This document shows positions 11,037 through 20,489 of a stretch of DNA of 64,000 nt, piece by piece. A program made the translations under genes and the position numbers. The stretch lies in the NCBI GenBank assembly GCA_037043015.1, contig CM073324.1:22150097-22214096 (forward strand). The letters are read 5' to 3'. Under the pieces are notes generated by a model. The model was not told the origin of the DNA. It saw only the letters and a list, made by a program, of their open reading frames with translations, and did no database searches. Position 1 is the stretch's first letter, and each line of letters opens with the position of its first letter. Origin of the DNA: Bryum argenteum. Its lineage: Eukaryota > Streptophyta > Bryopsida > Bryales > Bryaceae.

Positions 11037-11258
11037 CTAAACAAACAAGGTACGAGCTTGCCAATCATACGCTTGCAAATCATTGAATAAGTTCTTAGGC
11101 CAAATATCAACTAAAGGGATGTCCCTACCTGGAGGTACATAAGTACAGGAGGGAGGTAGAAATGCTTGCAAATTATTGATCAAGTTCTTATCCTTTTTGT
11201 GGGCCTCCTCGACCTCCTGTGATTCCTGAGTATAGCTTGCATACGATGTATTGAGCAC
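11037..11258 (-). pseudogene. Possible downstream remnant of the NUP62-like pseudogene
   Basis: A 73-codon minus frame contains a helical stretch (YTQESQEVEEAHKKDKNLIN) reminiscent of the last NUP62 coiled-coil, followed by an internal duplication (NLINNLQA / NLFNDLQA). It lies where the C-terminal end of the adjacent pseudogene would be expected. Support is weak. Confidence 0.25.
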
Positions 11259-11344
11259 TATTCCTTTCTAACTTGCTTACTTTATATTACGAAATGAAAT
11301 GTTATACATGATTTCTTACCTTAAAAGTCTAAGTTTTGGAGTCC

Positions 11345-11640
11345 CTATACAACTTTCCTAAATAACTTCTCAGCTTCTTTCTCCATACTTTCCAATTTCT
11401 TCTCGACCTCCAGTTGATGTGTTTCAATGAGCTCCAATTGCCACTCAAGACTATGCTGTGATTCCACTGTCAATGCTACTTCACTCTCAAGCTTGATCTA
11501 TAAGTTCTTGTTCGCGATTATTCGTTAATCCCACTCCCCCATTTGATCTGCCTGTTTCCAAAACTTCACCGCTTTGTTCTTGCAATTCATGTTTCTATGC
11601 ATTCATGATGTCTGAGTCAATCGTTTTTCCAACAATCTCT
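11345..11640 (-). pseudogene. NUP62 (Nsp1-like nucleoporin) coiled-coil pseudogene fragment
   Basis: On the minus strand the frame reads FWKQADQMGEWD-stop-RIIANKNL-stop-IKLESEVALTVESQ, continuing through SLEWQLELIETHQLEVEKKL and ESMEKEAEKLF. This matches the conserved plant NUP62 coiled-coil block (EWDQRIL..., RQLELIETHQ..EV, SMEEEAER). Two in-frame stops interrupt it, and a frameshift separates ELQEQSGE from the FWKQ segment. No FG-repeat portion is seen nearby. It is a truncated, dead copy. The parent gene must lie elsewhere. Confidence 0.7.
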
Positions 11641-12234
11641 GATAGTGGCTTCTATGTGTGTGCACAAACAACACAAGGTAAGTGCCCCTTGCTCGGTATG
11701 GCTGTTCGGCCATGACATGCTAAATGCCGGAAGGAAAAAAACCACAAATTGGTCACAATTTGATATACTTGCTATTGTGAGGTTTGAGAAGGAAGAATAG
11801 GATGGAGACGGGAGAGATCTTATGAATTGTGAAGTGAGAAAGTGGGGAAGAATAGTTACATGAGTAAATGTAGAGTGTGTAGGAGAATGTAATGGAGATG
11901 TAGCGTCTTGTAAATTCAAATGGGGTAAATTGCTAGAAGACTACAAGAAAGTCAATGACCACAACAATGGTACCAGAAGAGAACACAAGGAGTATATTTA
12001 CCTTGAAAAACAAGAGAGGAAAGATTTGGGTCTGCCGTTGGATATGGATGAGGGAGTATGGGACGGTTTGCATGACTAGCTTAACAGTAAGCCAATTATT
12101 AATCCGCCTCACCTCACGGGTTTGATGCATTCTGATGATCACATCTATGTGGAGGAGGTCGGCAAATACTCAAATGGTGGAGGCGTTGAAGACCACTCTA
12201 TAGATTTGACCTTAGAGTCGGAAGGGTGTGGATG
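11641..12234. other. Intergenic, nothing recognised
   Basis: Open frames on the minus strand (11617-11919, 11933-12142) are low-complexity and match no family I recognise. Confidence 0.35.
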
Positions 12235-12237
12235 GGG

Positions 12238-12507
12238 CACTACTACAATATGAGGGGGTTTGCAATGTTTTCTCCTCAAACGTTGCTTAAGTTTAGCAAT
12301 GTTTTGGAACTTGCTTGAGCAACGTTCTCAACAAAATAAGCTACGTTATTCGATCACCAAGCAACGTTATTTATAAATTAGTTGAAAATGTTGCTTATTT
12401 TTTTGAGAACGTTGCTCAAACAACTTTCAAAATGTTGTTAGACTTTAGCAACGTTTACACAAAAGCAACGTTTGTAACCTTGCAAAACCCCCTCTTTTCT
12501 AGTAGTG
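12238..12507. mobile_element. CACTA-type MITE (270 bp) with GGG target duplication
   Basis: The left end reads CACTACTACAATATGAGG and the right end is the inverted CACTACTAGAAAAGAGGGGG, an imperfect ~30-bp TIR ending in CACTA/TAGTG. GGG flanks both sides (12235-12237, 12508-12510). The interior is filled with gcaacgtt/aacgttgc motifs in both orientations, typical of CACTA subterminal arrays. No transposase is present. Confidence 0.8.
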
Positions 12508-12899
12508 GGGGCAATTGTAAATCTCTACACCTCTCCATGAAAGGCATTTTATAGAGGCATTTCACCCTAATGAAGAGACCCTGAACCACCCCTTCTTGGG
12601 ACAGACTAATAGTACATAGAGGGGATGAAAAAGTGATATTATACAAAGCTACAATCATGAAAGTATGTGAATCTAAGTTTTGCATTGCAAAATGGTACTT
12701 AGTTATTTTCATTTTGACTAGATTGAGGGTCCACTCATGAGAATTAATTATTGTTATTACTATCCTTTTATAATCGTAACCCCTAAATATCGTTGAGATT
12801 TTGAGAGCTCAACAATGAGGAGCTGCACTTTTCAATCACTTTGCACAAATGGGGGTATAGCTTATAGAGCATTCATTGGTAAGATCTTCAAGGTGACTA

Positions 12900-13637
12900 C
12901 ACTAAAAATTATATTTTGTATTGGATGACACATAGTGTAGTAACGTCAATCATGTCACAATATTATTAGTCATGTAATGGTCAATTAGTGTATGATCCTA
13001 TTTTCTGCGTTTCTTAAGTTTTACTTCTTTTCTCGCTTTGAAATTCCAAATGGGAGAGGGGATCTTGCTGAGCAAGATCTTGATTAGCAAAGGATCGAGA
13101 GGTTCAGTGGCTGACAGAGGTTTAAAGGCTTCTAGTCCACCTGAGATGATTCCAGCGGCGGCAACCTGCTCTTGTCGTTCTTTGTTGTGGTTGTTGGTTA
13201 GCTTCTCAATCCATAAATCAGTTGAAATGCAAAGCTTGGAACTCGTCTTTCTTTTTAGGGTTTACAATAAGATTCTCTTTTCTGCTTCTTTTAAAGAGAT
13301 AAGAAGGATGATATGCAAATAGGGCATCTTCCCTATGTACATATACGAGTGGAAAATTCAGGGAGTGGCAAAAGTGCTTCTCAAGAAAATGGGGTATAAT
13401 GTTGAAAGTGTTATCGATGAGTTGGAGCATTCAATTATGGGTTCCAAGCCTAGGGTTACTTCAGCTTGAAATCCAACACTAAATGTCAATTACTTTTTAC
13501 TAATATTCTCTAGAACTTACTACCATTGACAATTGGTGTTGTTGATGGCATTTAGAGTTGTCATACATTAACACTTGTTGACAATTAGTGTTGTTGTTTG
13601 CATTTAGTGTTGCCAACACTAAATATAACTTTTAGTG
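12900..13637. mobile_element. TIR element of ~738 bp with CACTAAAA ends
   Basis: The termini CACTAAAAATTATATTT and its near-complement AAATATAACTTTTAGTG form a ~17-bp TIR with one mismatch. Subterminal 'aacactaaat' and 'agtgttg' motifs recur, especially at 13460-13630. The flanks share only TA (or ACTA, depending on the cut), so a 3-bp CACTA duplication is not proven and a TA-targeting element is possible. The interior ORF at 13038-13322 has no family features. Confidence 0.6.
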
Positions 13638-13639
13638 TA

Positions 13640-15130
13640 CTATAAAATGTAGCATGTCAAGTTTTGACTATGGATATGTACCATTTGTGAGATCATAGCA
13701 TTCAAAGTTGATGCAAGACTTTGTTTGAGCAGTATTTGGGTGACATAGGGTGCATGCATGCTAGGGTTGAACACTAAGTACGTCATAGTAAAGAATAACA
13801 GGAAGTAGTCATATTTAAGTGATATGGGTACGTAAAAGCTGACTGTGCTCATATGGTTTCAAAAGCTAAAGTCAACTCAATATTTCAGTGGATTTACTTG
13901 TATTCAGTCTCTCACTTATTTATAGTATTCAACTTATATAAACAAATAAGAGATGAGAAGTGCTAACATTTTCGAGAATAACCATATGTTAACTCTAATT
14001 TTATTATCGGTGAAAATAGCTTGAAGTGTCTTTTTTTTATTTTTCACACACATTACTGACTTGTTCTATAGTTGAGATAATTATAGTAAGGATCACCTTT
14101 CAAATTCTATGATCATGCTTCAAATCAATCAAGTTGTCATTGTCAATCATATCAAAGTTTACCATCATTATAAACCAACAATTTAATAATTGAAATGCCT
14201 CACAAATAATCCTTTGATGTAGAAGCACTATATCAAGTAAATTGCCAAGATTTCTTTTAAATTTTTTGGAAATGCTTTTTAAATTTTATTTTGCAACTTG
14301 CATAGTTGCACTTACAAAGTGCAAAACCATCCCTCTTTAAAAGAATTAACATAAGTTTCTTAGTAGATAATGGCACGGTCATATTATTGGAAATCACTGT
14401 CCAATTTGTTAGAACAAACACGATATTTGTTATAATCTTGGATCTCCACTAGGTATTTGAAAGGAGGATATAATTCTCCTTGAGAGATGCTAAGAGGAAG
14501 CTTCTCTACAACCTTCATTCTACTTACAAGAGAAACCATGCCTATCAACGTGAGTCTCAAATTCATAAAGTTCTCAACTCTATACATGAGAAATACTTTT
14601 TACAAAGAATGAGCTTATCACAACAATTTGAGATTTTAATTACAATATTGTCGTTCAATGATAATCTCTAAATGGCAATATTTGTTAGATTGAGAATTTC
14701 TTCAGATTCGTTTTCTACAAGGAATCGAGACTTTTCTCTCATTTTTTGAATTTATCAAAAAATCTCAGTACAACAAAATGTTACCATCAAAAGCTAATAA
14801 CTTAGAGTATCCCTTTGAACACCAACAAAAAAAGTCTACTCCCTAAATGAAATATGAGTTGTGTGATTCAAAACGAGTGCCGCATGAAATCACAAAAACA
14901 AGATGTCTCTTTGATATGAAGGGTCACTCTCTTGTGGTCTCTTGAAAGCTGACCTTTGGCTGCAACACACTCTTCTACTCCATTTGCTTTTTAATTTTTC
15001 GAGAACCATTTGACGTCAAGCCAATAATACTTGATTCTCCATATGAGTTTCTAATTATAGCATTGTAGTAGCATCTGATCCGCTGCGTGGGAGCGAGGAG
15101 CGAAAATGTCAGCCTACTGGGGCAAATACG
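13640..15130. other. AT-rich intergenic region
   Basis: No gene, RNA or strong repeat was recognised. Short ORFs on both strands are those expected by chance in AT-rich DNA. Confidence 0.4.
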
Positions 15131-15137
15131 CAGGTAA

Positions 15138-15304
15138 AACCTCAATTTCGTTAAATTGGCGATACTACATAGTGCCATTTTAACAAGTCATTCAGCTCAC
15201 TCTTTGTACATAATCCATAATCATAGCTTCCCTTCCTCTACTACTCATATTACACTATGGGATTATTCACGTACCAAATCCGCCGATTTAACGAAATTGA
15301 GGTT
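15138..15304. mobile_element. MITE with AACCTCAATT ends, copy 1
   Basis: The left terminus AACCTCAATTTCGTTAAATT and the matching inverted right terminus (15281-15304) form a ~24-bp TIR with one mismatch. A second, longer member with AACCTCAATTCCGTTAA ends lies at 52755-53188. The target duplication is unclear (gtaaa is shared with one base offset). Confidence 0.6.
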
Positions 15305-15397
15305 GTAAACAATCAATCACCTCACTCGGAAATGAATTTTTTTTGTAATTTAAGTTGTGAATGTAAGTGTGGAGGAGGTGCTCAAGTACATGGTTGT

Positions 15398-15522
15398 CTT
15401 ATTAGACAAAATTCCTATTCATTTGTCAAACACAATTTAGATGAGATGTACACCTATGTGCATCAGATGTACATCTCATCTAAACTGTGTTTGACAAATG
15501 AGTAGGAATTTTGTCTGATAAG
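15398..15522. repeat. 125-bp near-perfect palindrome (hairpin MITE or hairpin RNA locus)
   Basis: The left arm starts CTTATTAGACAAAATTCC and runs for ~55 bases to 'gatgtaca'. After a ~15-base loop its reverse complement returns to 'ttttgtctgataag', with only a few mismatches. Such arms could be a foldback element or a source of small RNAs. Nothing in the flanks decides. Confidence 0.75.
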
Positions 15523-16410
15523 TCAACGCTGCTCAAGTCTTGAAAGTCAATTTTTGGTTTTGTTTATTTAGCCCATTTTTTTGTGTGTCTGGGTGTAGCG
15601 AGCAATCCACAAAGCAAAGGCGCTCACCAGAAACACGCATGCTGGAAATGCGGTTGGGTCTCATTCCTTCTCTCTTGAATGAATGCCTTTCCCTTCACAC
15701 CCTGCCTCCATCGTCTTTAGGTATGTCTCTTCTTCTCACAGTACTTCGTTATACTGAAACTTCCTAAATAAGTATGAAAAATTCAACTCTTATAACAACA
15801 ATGCAAAAGAAGTTTCAATATAACAAAGTCCTGTGATCAATGTTGAGCTCCATGAATTGATTTCCAAGGTTTCCAATGAGGTCTGTGTTGCTTCAAATGA
15901 TATTCACGGTCATGTTCGTTGAGTGGTGAGTCTGGGATCATAGATTTGTGTGAGGACTATGAGCCTGGCATTCGAACATTTCTTTCTGACAGTGAAGTTC
16001 ATGTATTAAGAATGATGCCAAAATCTCAATTTTCTAAAGAAACATGAATCAGTACTGTTTGATTTTGTACAATGGTTACTATACTGATGGAAGATCAGCG
16101 TTCGAGATTGGAGTATCTATATGTTCTTGCAAAATGTATTGTTTTGTTTAAGACGCCACTTGGGGAGTCCCCAAAGTGATACGTCTGGATTGCTTGAAAT
16201 CCACAAGTAGTTAAATGTATGACCAGTGAAAATATCCTATGGAAATGCGAGAAGTGAAGCTCCAGTTCTTGGTACAACTGACCTGATTTGTGTCCTCACT
16301 TTGAGTGCATGTTCCCATCTTCCGGAAGCATCGTTTATGCTCGAAAGGACTCGGAATTTGTTGAATGATGGTCGTAAGATGGTGTGGGATGATTGTCTGA
16401 TGTGGGGGTG
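15523..16410 (+). other. Upstream region of the aldolase gene
   Basis: There is no coding exon that clearly splices to the aldolase. A short perfect hairpin (cacttgggga-gt-tccccaaagtg type) lies at ~16158. An in-frame TGA at 16390-16392 separates this region from the aldolase frame. Confidence 0.4.
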
Positions 16411-17469
16411 ATGGGCGTGGCGCGTGCAGATGAGCTGATTCGGACGGCCAAGTATGTGGGCACGCCAGGAAAGGGAATTCTGGCAGCGGATGAGAGCACG
16501 ACCACGATCGGGGCGCGGCTGGCCAGCATCAACGTGGAGAACACGGAGGCCAACCGACAGGCGCTGCGAGAGATGCTGTTCACGGCGCCCGGCACGCATC
16601 AGTTCCTGAGCGGGGCGCTAGTGTTCGAGGAGACCCTTTACCAGAAAACACTCGCGGGCAAGCCATTCGTGAAGCTACTGGAGGAGGGCGGGGTGATGAC
16701 AGGCATCAAGGTGGACACGGGCACCATCGCGCTGGCCGGCACCAATGGCGAGACGACGACGCAAGGGCACGACGGACTGGGCCCGCGCTGCAAAAAGTAC
16801 TACGACGCGGGCGCCCGTTTCGCGAAGTGGCGAGCCGTGCTCAAGATCGGGCACACGGAGCCCTCTGAGCTCGGCATCCAGCAGAACGCGCAGGGGCTAG
16901 CCCGATACGCCATTCTATGCCAGGAGAATGGGCTCGTTCCCATCGTGGAGCCGGAGGTGTTGTCCGATGGCTCCCACGACATACGCAAGTGCGCGGAGGT
17001 GACGGAGCGCGTGCTGGCCGCCTGCTACAAGGCGCTCAACGACCAGCACGTGCTGCTGGAGGGCACGCTGCTGAAACCCAACATGGTGACCCCGGGCGCG
17101 GACGCGCCCAAGGTGAGCTGCGAGATCATCGCCAAGTTCACGGTGCGCGCGTTGCAGCGGACCGTCCCGCCCGCCGTGCCCGCAGTCATGTTTCTCAGCG
17201 GCGGGCAAAGCGAGGAAGAGGCGACCGTGAACCTGAACGCCATGAACGCGCTCCAAACTCTAAAGCCGTGGACGCTGAGCTTCAGCTACGGACGCGCGCT
17301 GCAAGCCAGCGTGCTCAAGACATGGGGCGGCGAGAAGAAGAACTGGGTATCCGCGCAGCGCGTGCTCTACAACCGCGCCAAGGCCAACTCCGAGGCCGTG
17401 CTGGGCAAGTATAAGGGCGACTCCGGTGGTGACGCCGGTACTCTCCACGTCAAAGATTACCGGTACTGA
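16411..17469 (+). CDS. FBA: Class I fructose-bisphosphate aldolase, cytosolic type, intronless
   Basis: A single 352-aa exon encodes the enzyme that cleaves fructose-1,6-bisphosphate to DHAP and glyceraldehyde-3-phosphate. All active-site landmarks are present: the Schiff-base Lys222 in [10 protein letters not shown], Lys100 (TGIKVDTG), Lys139 (RFAKWRAV), Glu180 (VEPEVL), the [11 protein letters not shown] block at 20-30 and the C-terminal Tyr352. There is no plastid transit peptide, so a cytosolic location is expected. The frame has a stop at 16390, so ATG 16411 ([10 protein letters not shown]) is the first possible start. The usual 'KYADELI' beginning is replaced, leaving an upstream exon formally possible. 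The gene is strikingly GC-rich relative to its AT-rich flanks and lacks introns, suggesting an old retrocopy or strong codon bias. Confidence 0.93.
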   Translation: MGVARADELIRTAKYVGTPGKGILAADESTTTIGARLASINVENTEANRQALREMLFTAPGTHQFLSGALVFEETLYQKTLAGKPFVKLLEEGGVMTGIKVDTGTIALAGTNGETTTQGHDGLGPRCKKYYDAGARFAKWRAVLKIGHTEPSELGIQQNAQGLARYAILCQENGLVPIVEPEVLSDGSHDIRKCAEVTERVLAACYKALNDQHVLLEGTLLKPNMVTPGADAPKVSCEIIAKFTVRALQRTVPPAVPAVMFLSGGQSEEEATVNLNAMNALQTLKPWTLSFSYGRALQASVLKTWGGEKKNWVSAQRVLYNRAKANSEAVLGKYKGDSGGDAGTLHVKDYRY

Positions 17470-18515
17470 TCGATCCATGGCATTGATCGATCGGTTCAAG
17501 CGATCGATCAGTTCCAATCGATGTGTGCACTTCTGCTCTTCTTTCACGACGATCGATCAATTGTGCACTGCGCAATTCATCGTTGCATGCATGCCCTCGC
17601 TCGCAATCGATCATTGAATTGCCGGATTCCGCATGCAGAACTAACCGTCTCAATATCACATTTCTATTCTGGAAGAGACTTTCAGTACTTCACTGTCTAA
17701 TTTCTCTCTTGTACAATATAATCTTTCAGATTTTCTGGTGCTAATGTGTTGCATATACGTCATGCTTTTCGAGTGACTACTTTCTATCACCACCAGAATC
17801 AGCTCTTCGATTGTTCACATATATTTAACGCTGTGGTTTTGCATTAAATTAACAAGTTCGTAAATATTTTCTTTCCTCAAAATGACCTATTTCACACCTT
17901 CGAATGGCACTTGGAATAACACGAAGTCAATGATTGAGGTGATCCAAAAATGAACTTTTCAGAAGGACCTGTAACAAGTAACCTCAGTTCTGCTGAATCC
18001 ACTGTTTATTGAAGAAATTGTTTGGCACCAGGAAAGAGTACTTAGACAGTGAAGGGAAATTGCTAAAAAAATTGTAGCTCTGAAAGTCAATACTAAACAA
18101 GTGAGTGATTGAAATTATGCACAACCACTCGTACTCAACATGCCTCCGGCCGTGACTCGTACATAATGAAGTAAAAATGAGGTTACATACCAAGAATCAA
18201 TTTTGAAAAGATTGAAGAAACTTTCATATATTCACATGCGAATGGCCGTGTATTCGCTTTTGGAAGGCACCTGCACATCGAACTCTCTTCTGTAATATTC
18301 AATTCTCACCAGTTGAGACGTTCCTGAGAGCATCGATCTGCCACTCCTCAGATGTGGCAGAATATTGTGCATCGTGTGTGTGTGTGCCGGCAGTGCACAG
18401 ATTTATGGCATTGAATGACAAGTTAGGTAGTTGTGATTCCTGCTCTGGTAGCACACATGATTGTCCGGAGTAATGACTTCTCGAGAATCAGCTTTGACAT
18501 GGGCGTGATTCCAGA
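17470..18515. other. Convergent intergenic region between aldolase and HypX-like gene
   Basis: The first 150 bases are rich in gatcgatc motifs and probably contain the aldolase 3' UTR. The last few hundred bases would hold the 3' UTR of the minus-strand gene. A short (GT)n run lies near 18379. No gene is seen between them. Confidence 0.45.
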
Positions 18516-20489
18516 TTAGGCAACTGAGCGAGAGGGCGTGAGCTCCGTCTGACACGGCAAACTTCCGGCAGACTTGTAGACAAACTGCCTCCGCTTCTGG
18601 TGGTAGACTTCGGAGGCGAAGCATTTCTGCATCTGCTCCAGCTCGTGGCGCCGACTGTGCTCAATGCGAGCCTCCAGCTGCGGCAATCGCCTCTGCTTCT
18701 CGGCGATTGATGAATCGCAGTGCTTGCTTCTGCTAATCTTCTCTGCCCGCTCGATGACACTCTCCACGAATCCCACGCTCGACGGGGAGAGTACCTCGTC
18801 GATCAAGCCCACTTGCTTGGCCTCCGACGCTGACACCGGCTCCACGCTCGTCACGAACCGCGTCGCAGTCGCCACGCCCACCCGCTTCGGCAGGCTGTGC
18901 GTCCAGTACTCTGAGCCAAACAGCTCCATCGGCTTGTAGCTTGGGTGAAGCACCACGTTCCGGTGCGCCCACACCTCGTCGGCCGCGATGGCGGCCATGA
19001 CGCCGCCCGCGCCGGCGTTCCCCATCATGGCTGCCACCGTCACGCGCTGGCTGCACGTTAAGATTCTGTGCACCACGTCGTCGATCGCGTTGATATTCTC
19101 CCACGACTCGCTTGCTGGGTCCGCTGCAGCCTCGATGGTGTTGAGGTGTATGCCATTGCTGAAGTAATTGATGCCACCCATCAATACCAGTACCTTGCTG
19201 CTGCACTCCCTGTCTAAGTGGTCCAGCGCTTGCGTCAGGCGGCGACACTGCTCTGTGCTCATGGCGCCGTTGTAGAAGTCGAACCACAGGTACGTGACGT
19301 CGTTCTTGGTCCAGTAGAAAATCTCCTGGAACGTCTGCGGCCATGTCCCCATGGGAAGCTCCAGGGGTGGTGCGGCGAGCTCGGGTACCGTGGATGTTAC
19401 TGACGCTGGAAGCGCAGCGACGGCTGGAAGCTTGATCGACTTGACGTTCTTCTTCAGGTGGGTAATCCACAATGCCGTTCCTGCACCGCACTGGATCAGG
19501 ATGGCGCCGTCGCGCTGACCAAGAATCGTCTTGGGCTCGGAGCGAGCAAGCTCTGAAGGCGGGTTGGGCTCCACGTGAGCGCCGAACAGGAGGTACTTTT
19601 CGTTGGCAACCACGGAGAGTGTGCCAGGCTGGGAGTCACCAGCACGGATGATCGTGGCGAGCTCTTCCGCTGGCAAGTTCCAGTCAAGGCGGCGATCGGC
19701 CTGCAGGAGCTTGGGACGCAGGGAGCCTCGGACGTTGGGACTGGAGTAGTCAAGAGCGCGAGGCGGCACGCTGTGACTAATATTGTAAAGAACGTCGTCG
19801 ATACAGCGCATGGCAGCGTCTACGCACTCAATCCGGTACAGAGACGACTTCGTGGGAGGTTCTCCATGTGTCCTCCGAATGGGGAAGTTCCTCGTAGCCC
19901 ATATAGGACCAGCATCCATGTCCTCTTCCGCCTGCAAAATGGTGACGCCCCACTCGCGGCTCCCGTCCTTCAAAGCCCAATCAATAGAACTCATGCCGCG
20001 ATCGCCCTCGATCCCGGGGTGAATGACCAAACACGGCACAGCTCCTTCATAAATCTCACGCGGGATGCGCTTCGTCAGATACGGACACAGAATGACATCA
20101 GGCCGAAGTCGCTTCACAACATCGATCATGTCCTCACCATCCTTGAAAATATGCACGATCACCTCGTGGCCAGCATCTCGCAGCTTCAGCAACGCGCGCT
20201 GCGCCATCGAGTTGAAGGCATCACAGACCAGCACGAACCGAAGCTTCGTCTCCACAGTTGTTGCGGCTGGTTCCCTCTCCTCCACTGGAATCTGAATCTC
20301 CCGACTGGGCGCAATCAACACGCTCCGAATAATCACCCTCCTCAAGTTTCTCTTCTCCTTCTCCCTCAATCTCCCGAATGACGCCATCACCGTCCGAGCC
20401 TGACGCACGCCACTGGCACTAAAACTCCACCTCACCACCATAGACCCAGCAGGCTGCCTCATCTGCACGGCACTCATCATCGCCTCCAT
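18516..20489 (-). CDS. HypX/HoxX-like protein: formyltransferase domain fused to enoyl-CoA hydratase domain
   Basis: One intronless 657-aa frame. Residues ~84-215 form a formyl-THF-binding formyltransferase-like domain with VIHPGIEGDRG (His157) and QAEEDMDAGPIWA (Asp192). A C-terminal formyltransferase subdomain follows to ~345. Residues ~385-600 are a crotonase/enoyl-CoA hydratase fold carrying the HypX signatures FSNGIHLNTIEAA, GNAGAGGVMAAIAAD and LFGSEYWTHSLPKRVG. In bacteria HypX converts N10-formyl-THF to CO for the [NiFe]-hydrogenase active site, by known family function. Residues 1-~80 are an Arg/Ser-rich, mostly non-acidic extension that could be an organelle transit peptide (inference). 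No hydrogenase or other hyp gene lies in the window. Bacterial ancestry by transfer is plausible. The host substrate and role are unknown. The frame shows no damage, and ATG 20487-20489 is the first start. Confidence 0.85.
   Translation of the reverse strand: MEAMMSAVQMRQPAGSMVVRWSFSASGVRQARTVMASFGRLREKEKRNLRRVIIRSVLIAPSREIQIPVEEREPAATTVETKLRFVLVCDAFNSMAQRALLKLRDAGHEVIVHIFKDGEDMIDVVKRLRPDVILCPYLTKRIPREIYEGAVPCLVIHPGIEGDRGMSSIDWALKDGSREWGVTILQAEEDMDAGPIWATRNFPIRRTHGEPPTKSSLYRIECVDAAMRCIDDVLYNISHSVPPRALDYSSPNVRGSLRPKLLQADRRLDWNLPAEELATIIRAGDSQPGTLSVVANEKYLLFGAHVEPNPPSELARSEPKTILGQRDGAILIQCGAGTALWITHLKKNVKSIKLPAVAALPASVTSTVPELAAPPLELPMGTWPQTFQEIFYWTKNDVTYLWFDFYNGAMSTEQCRRLTQALDHLDRECSSKVLVLMGGINYFSNGIHLNTIEAAADPASESWENINAIDDVVHRILTCSQRVTVAAMMGNAGAGGVMAAIAADEVWAHRNVVLHPSYKPMELFGSEYWTHSLPKRVGVATATRFVTSVEPVSASEAKQVGLIDEVLSPSSVGFVESVIERAEKISRSKHCDSSIAEKQRRLPQLEARIEHSRRHELEQMQKCFASEVYHQKRRQFVYKSAGSLPCQTELTPSRSVA

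Noticed and set aside
13038..13322. 94-codon ORF inside the CACTAAAA-ended element as a transposase
   Set aside because: It has no DDE motif, no helix-turn-helix pattern and no similarity to CACTA transposases.
16393..16410. Aldolase start upstream of 16411
   Set aside because: The codon at 16393 is TTG, and a TGA stop lies directly before it in frame, so the first ATG at 16411 is used.
19575..20381. 268-codon plus-strand ORF
   Set aside because: It is the antisense shadow of the GC-rich HypX-like gene and has no family features.
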